From an uncultured bacterium (GTDB lineage: Bacteria; Bacillota; Clostridia; TANB77; CAG-508), in the NCBI GenBank assembly GCA_905215615.1, contig CAJMQM010000044.1:1-7050 (forward strand): a stretch of 7,050 bases of DNA, written 5' to 3'. Each line of letters begins with the position of its first letter. Within the stretch, counting starts at the first letter, position 1. The notes beneath the pieces are model-generated. The model was not told the DNA's origin. It saw only the letters and a program-made list of their open reading frames with translations, and did not search any database. A program made the translations under genes and the position numbers. Of the stretch, positions 5,188-7,050 are shown one piece after another.

Positions 5188-6345
5188 TTACCCAAATATC
5201 CCCCTCTTTTTTACAGGTGGTTGTTCGTTCATTGTTTTTGCAAGTTCCGTTAAAATGTCTCTTTGTTCTTTAGTTAAGCGTTTTGGAACTTGTACTTGCA
5301 CTGTAAAAATAAAGTCTCCATTAGAGTTACCATTAATATTTTTAAACCCTTTGTTTCTTATTGAAAATCTTGTGCCTGTTTGTGTTCCATCTGGTATTCT
5401 ATATATTTCTTGTGTTCCATCCACCATAGGTATTTTTAAATCTGCACCCAATGTAGCTTGTGTAAATGTAATAGGTATATCGCAAAGAACGTTGTTTCCA
5501 CTTCTTGAATATATGCTATGTCTTTTTACGTGAACATTAATATATAAATCTCCTTTTGGTCCACCTTGCTCTCCTGGTTCTCCTTCTCCACGTAGTACTA
5601 CAGTTTGATTATCATCTATTCCTGCTGGAATTTTTACAGTTAATTTTACTTGTTTTCTAACTGTACCTTTCCCTTTGCAAGTTTCACAAGGTTCTTTTAT
5701 TACTTTTCCTGTTCCACGGCAGTTGTTACATGTTCTCATAGTTTGCATTTGACCTAGTATTGTAGTTTGTACTTGCTTTATTTGTCCTGTTCCATGACAA
5801 ATAGGGCATGTTTCTGCATGTGTTCCAGGCTTAGCACCTTCACCATGGCAAGTCTCGCAGGTTTCGTTTCTATTTATATTAATAAATCTTTCTGTGCCTA
5901 AAAATGATTCTTCAAAACTTATTTCCAAGTCATACCTTAAGTCTGCGCCTTTACGAGGTCCATTAGATTTTTGGCTTCTTCCTCCAAATCCACCTCCGAA
6001 AAAAGATGAGAAAATATCTCCTAAATCTCCAAAGTCACTAAATCCATCAAACCCACTTGTTGAATATGTATATGTACCATTTCCAAATGGTCCACCAGCA
6101 CCTCCAAATCCACTTTGTGGGTCTGCTGTTCCAAATTGGTCATACATCTTTCTTTTATCTGGGTTTGATAATACTTCATATGCTTCATTAACTTCTTTAA
6201 ATTTAGCCTCAGCTTCTTTTTTATTATCTGGGTTTGCATCTGGATGATATTTTTTAGCTAATTTTCTATATGCCTTTTTTAATTCATCATCACTTGCATT
6301 TCTTTCTACACCTAAAATTGCATAGTAATCTTTTTTTTCTGCCAT
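5188..6345 (-). CDS. dnaJ: Chaperone protein DnaJ (Hsp40, type I)
   Basis: This 385-residue co-chaperone delivers unfolded proteins to DnaK and stimulates its ATPase. It shows the full type I order. A J-domain occupies 1-70 with the HPD triad at 34-36. A Gly/Phe-rich region spans about 71-123. The zinc-binding domain has four CxxCxGxG repeats (163-170, 180-187, 206-213, 220-227; the third is CNNCRGTG). The C-terminal substrate-binding domains run from about 230 to the end. All eight zinc cysteines and the HPD are intact, so it should be fully active. The ATG at 6345 has TAAGGAG eight bases upstream. It lies 175 bases after dnaK. A candidate promoter and a hairpin in that gap suggest it can be expressed apart from dnaK. 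No CIRCE operator is visible in the gap. Confidence 0.98.
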   Translation of the reverse strand: MAEKKDYYAILGVERNASDDELKKAYRKLAKKYHPDANPDNKKEAEAKFKEVNEAYEVLSNPDKRKMYDQFGTADPQSGFGGAGGPFGNGTYTYSTSGFDGFSDFGDLGDIFSSFFGGGFGGRSQKSNGPRKGADLRYDLEISFEESFLGTERFININRNETCETCHGEGAKPGTHAETCPICHGTGQIKQVQTTILGQMQTMRTCNNCRGTGKVIKEPCETCKGKGTVRKQVKLTVKIPAGIDDNQTVVLRGEGEPGEQGGPKGDLYINVHVKRHSIYSRSGNNVLCDIPITFTQATLGADLKIPMVDGTQEIYRIPDGTQTGTRFSIRNKGFKNINGNSNGDFIFTVQVQVPKRLTKEQRDILTELAKTMNEQPPVKKRGIFG

Positions 6346-6370
6346 TTAACTCTCTCCTTAAAAAGTCTTT

Positions 6371-6424
6371 TTATTCTAACTGCATTTTCTGCATTTCGGA
6401 AATACTTAAATCTTCTTTAGACAT
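6371..6424 (-). pseudogene. 17-codon ORF resembling the N-terminus of MazG-like NTP pyrophosphohydrolase (probable remnant)
   Basis: A complete ATG-to-TAA frame encodes MSKEDLSISEMQKMQLE. From memory of the family, small MazG-like nucleotide pyrophosphohydrolases in Clostridia begin with this pattern (short Asp/Leu start, then a xxEMQxMQxEL helix) and continue for about 100 residues that are missing here. The stop comes just before the dnaJ ribosome binding site, and no continuation is visible in the other minus-strand frames before dnaJ. The ribosome binding site is poor (GAAG, about 10 bases upstream), and the ATG sits almost at the predicted start of the candidate dnaJ promoter. I read it as the leftover 5' end of a deleted gene. 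A genuine leader peptide, or chance, is possible. Confidence 0.4.
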
Positions 6425-6426
6425 TT

Positions 6427-6454
6427 ATTATACTTCAAATATTTTTTATGTTTA
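6427..6454 (-). promoter_or_regulatory. Candidate dnaJ promoter
   Basis: On the minus strand TAAACA (6454-6449) is followed after 16 bases by a perfect TATAAT (6432-6427). Four of six -35 positions match. The predicted start lies about 75 bases before the dnaJ ATG, at the edge of the 17-codon ORF. Confidence 0.45.
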
Positions 6455-6463
6455 TTAAACTCT

Positions 6464-6501
6464 AAATTCAATGACGTGCTATAAGCACGTCTATTGAATT
6501 T
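6464..6501 (-). terminator. Hairpin after dnaK (terminator or processing element)
   Basis: A two-part inverted repeat pairs 6464-6472 with 6493-6501 (9 bp) and 6474-6480 with 6484-6490 (7 bp, ACGTGCT/AGCACGT). The stems are separated by a small G versus CT internal loop and closed by 3 bases. It lies 19 bases after the dnaK stop and is the most GC-containing stem in the gap. On the minus strand it is not followed by a T-run, so it may be an RNA-stabilising or processing stem rather than an intrinsic terminator. Confidence 0.45.
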
Positions 6502-6520
6502 GAAAATAATTGTATTTTAA

Positions 6521-7050
6521 TTATTTTTTGTCATCTTTTTTATCGTCTTCATCTACTTTATATTCTGCATTATATACATTTCCGTTTTCATCTGTTTTTG
6601 GTCCTTCTGCGTTTTCTCCAGCATTTGCTCCATTAGCTGCTCCAGCTTGTGCTCCTGCTGTTTGTGCATATAATTTTTCAGAAATTGAGTAAAATACTGT
6701 TGTTAATTTTTCTGTTGCAGATTTAATAGCTTCTACATCACTACCTTCTAATGCTTTCTTTACATTAGCTATTTCTGTTTCAGCTTTTGCTTTTTCTTCA
6801 CTGCTTATTTTGTCTCCTAATTCATCTATTGTTTTTTGGCAGTTATATACTAAGCTTTCTGCATTGTTTCTAGCTTCAATTTCTTCTTTTTTCTTTTTAT
6901 CTTCTGAAGCATGTGCTTCTGCATCTTTTACAGCCTTTTCAATATCTTCATCTGTTAAGTTTGTGCTAGCTGTAATAGATACTTGTTGACTATTACCTGT
7001 TGCCATATCTTTTGCAGATACATGTACTATACCGTTTGCATCTATATCAA
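6521..7050 (-). CDS. dnaK: Chaperone protein DnaK (Hsp70), C-terminal part
   Basis: The frame is open to the right edge of the window, giving about 175 residues of the C-terminus of the ATP-driven folding chaperone that partners DnaJ. The first visible residues, DIDANGIVHVSAKDMATG, are the end of the substrate-binding beta domain. The helical lid follows with NLTDEDIEKAVKDAEAHASED and the EARNNAESLVY segment that is highly conserved in bacterial DnaK. The tail is an Ala/Gly/Asn-rich linker (about AGAQAGAANGANAGENAEG) and ends in NAEYKVDEDDKKDDKK, which resembles the usual acidic ending (family DAEFEEV-like) but is extended with Lys/Asp. An internal ATG at 7004-7006 is not the start. The ATPase domain and most of the beta domain lie outside the window. 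Confidence 0.97.
   Translation of the reverse strand, partial: DIDANGIVHVSAKDMATGNSQQVSITASTNLTDEDIEKAVKDAEAHASEDKKKKEEIEARNNAESLVYNCQKTIDELGDKISSEEKAKAETEIANVKKALEGSDVEAIKSATEKLTTVFYSISEKLYAQTAGAQAGAANGANAGENAEGPKTDENGNVYNAEYKVDEDDKKDDKK

Noticed and set aside
6021..6239. Minus-strand 72-codon ORF inside dnaJ in another frame
   Set aside because: It lies wholly inside the conserved J-domain and Gly/Phe coding region and has no ribosome binding site I can support.
5894..6247. Plus-strand ORF of 117 codons opposite dnaJ (and similar plus-strand frames opposite other genes)
   Set aside because: They are antisense shadows of conserved genes, with Pro/Leu/Ser-rich translations and no family resemblance.
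6346..6520. CIRCE operator for HrcA control of dnaJ
   Set aside because: No TTAGCACTC/GAGTGCTAA pair is present; the hairpin at 6464-6501 has a different sequence.

Overview
The window is a compact, very AT-rich stretch in which every supported gene lies on the minus strand, so genes are read from high to low coordinates. Gene content and style point to a low-GC Gram-positive anaerobe, most likely a Clostridia-type Firmicute. The evidence is strong AGGAGG-type ribosome binding sites, a PFL-activating radical SAM enzyme, a short SSB ending in DDLPF, the dnaK-dnaJ order and the rpsF-ssb-rpsR order. I cannot name a species. TGG encodes Trp where I checked, and all nine stop codons are TAA or TAG.

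From right to left the layout is as follows. (1) 6521-7050 is the C-terminal end of dnaK, cut by the window edge. (2) 6346-6520 is a dnaK-dnaJ spacer holding a GC-containing hairpin, a candidate promoter and a 17-codon ORF whose peptide resembles the start of MazG-like nucleotide pyrophosphohydrolases; I read this as a gene remnant. (3) 5188-6345 is a complete dnaJ. (4) 4931-5187 holds two hairpins, a good promoter and an RNA leader that can fold over the rpsF ribosome binding site. (5) 3883-4930 is the rpsF-ssb-rpsR operon, closed by a terminator at 3815-3860. (6) 3495-3814 is a 320-base AT-rich spacer with weak promoter candidates and one near-match to a Fur/PerR-family operator. (7) 992-3494 is a three-gene metal ABC importer (binding protein, ATPase, permease) of the zinc/manganese ZnuABC type, with 2- and 8-base gaps between genes. 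(8) 178-900 is pflA, the activator of pyruvate formate-lyase, without pflB beside it. (9) 1-177 holds a strong hairpin terminator and nothing else I can support.

DnaK and DnaJ act together in protein folding. S6 and S18 bind as a pair in the 30S subunit, with SSB encoded between them. The ABC operon supplies a transition metal, probably zinc. S18 here carries an intact zinc-ribbon pattern (C31, C34, C68, H71), so the metal importer and the ribosomal operon have a plausible but unproven physiological link.

No obviously new defence or mobile system is visible. The most interesting items are the MazG-like remnant between dnaK and dnaJ, the ribosome-binding-site-sequestering leader of rpsF, the PerR-like box before the metal operon, and the binding protein that has Asn where a metal-binding His is usual.
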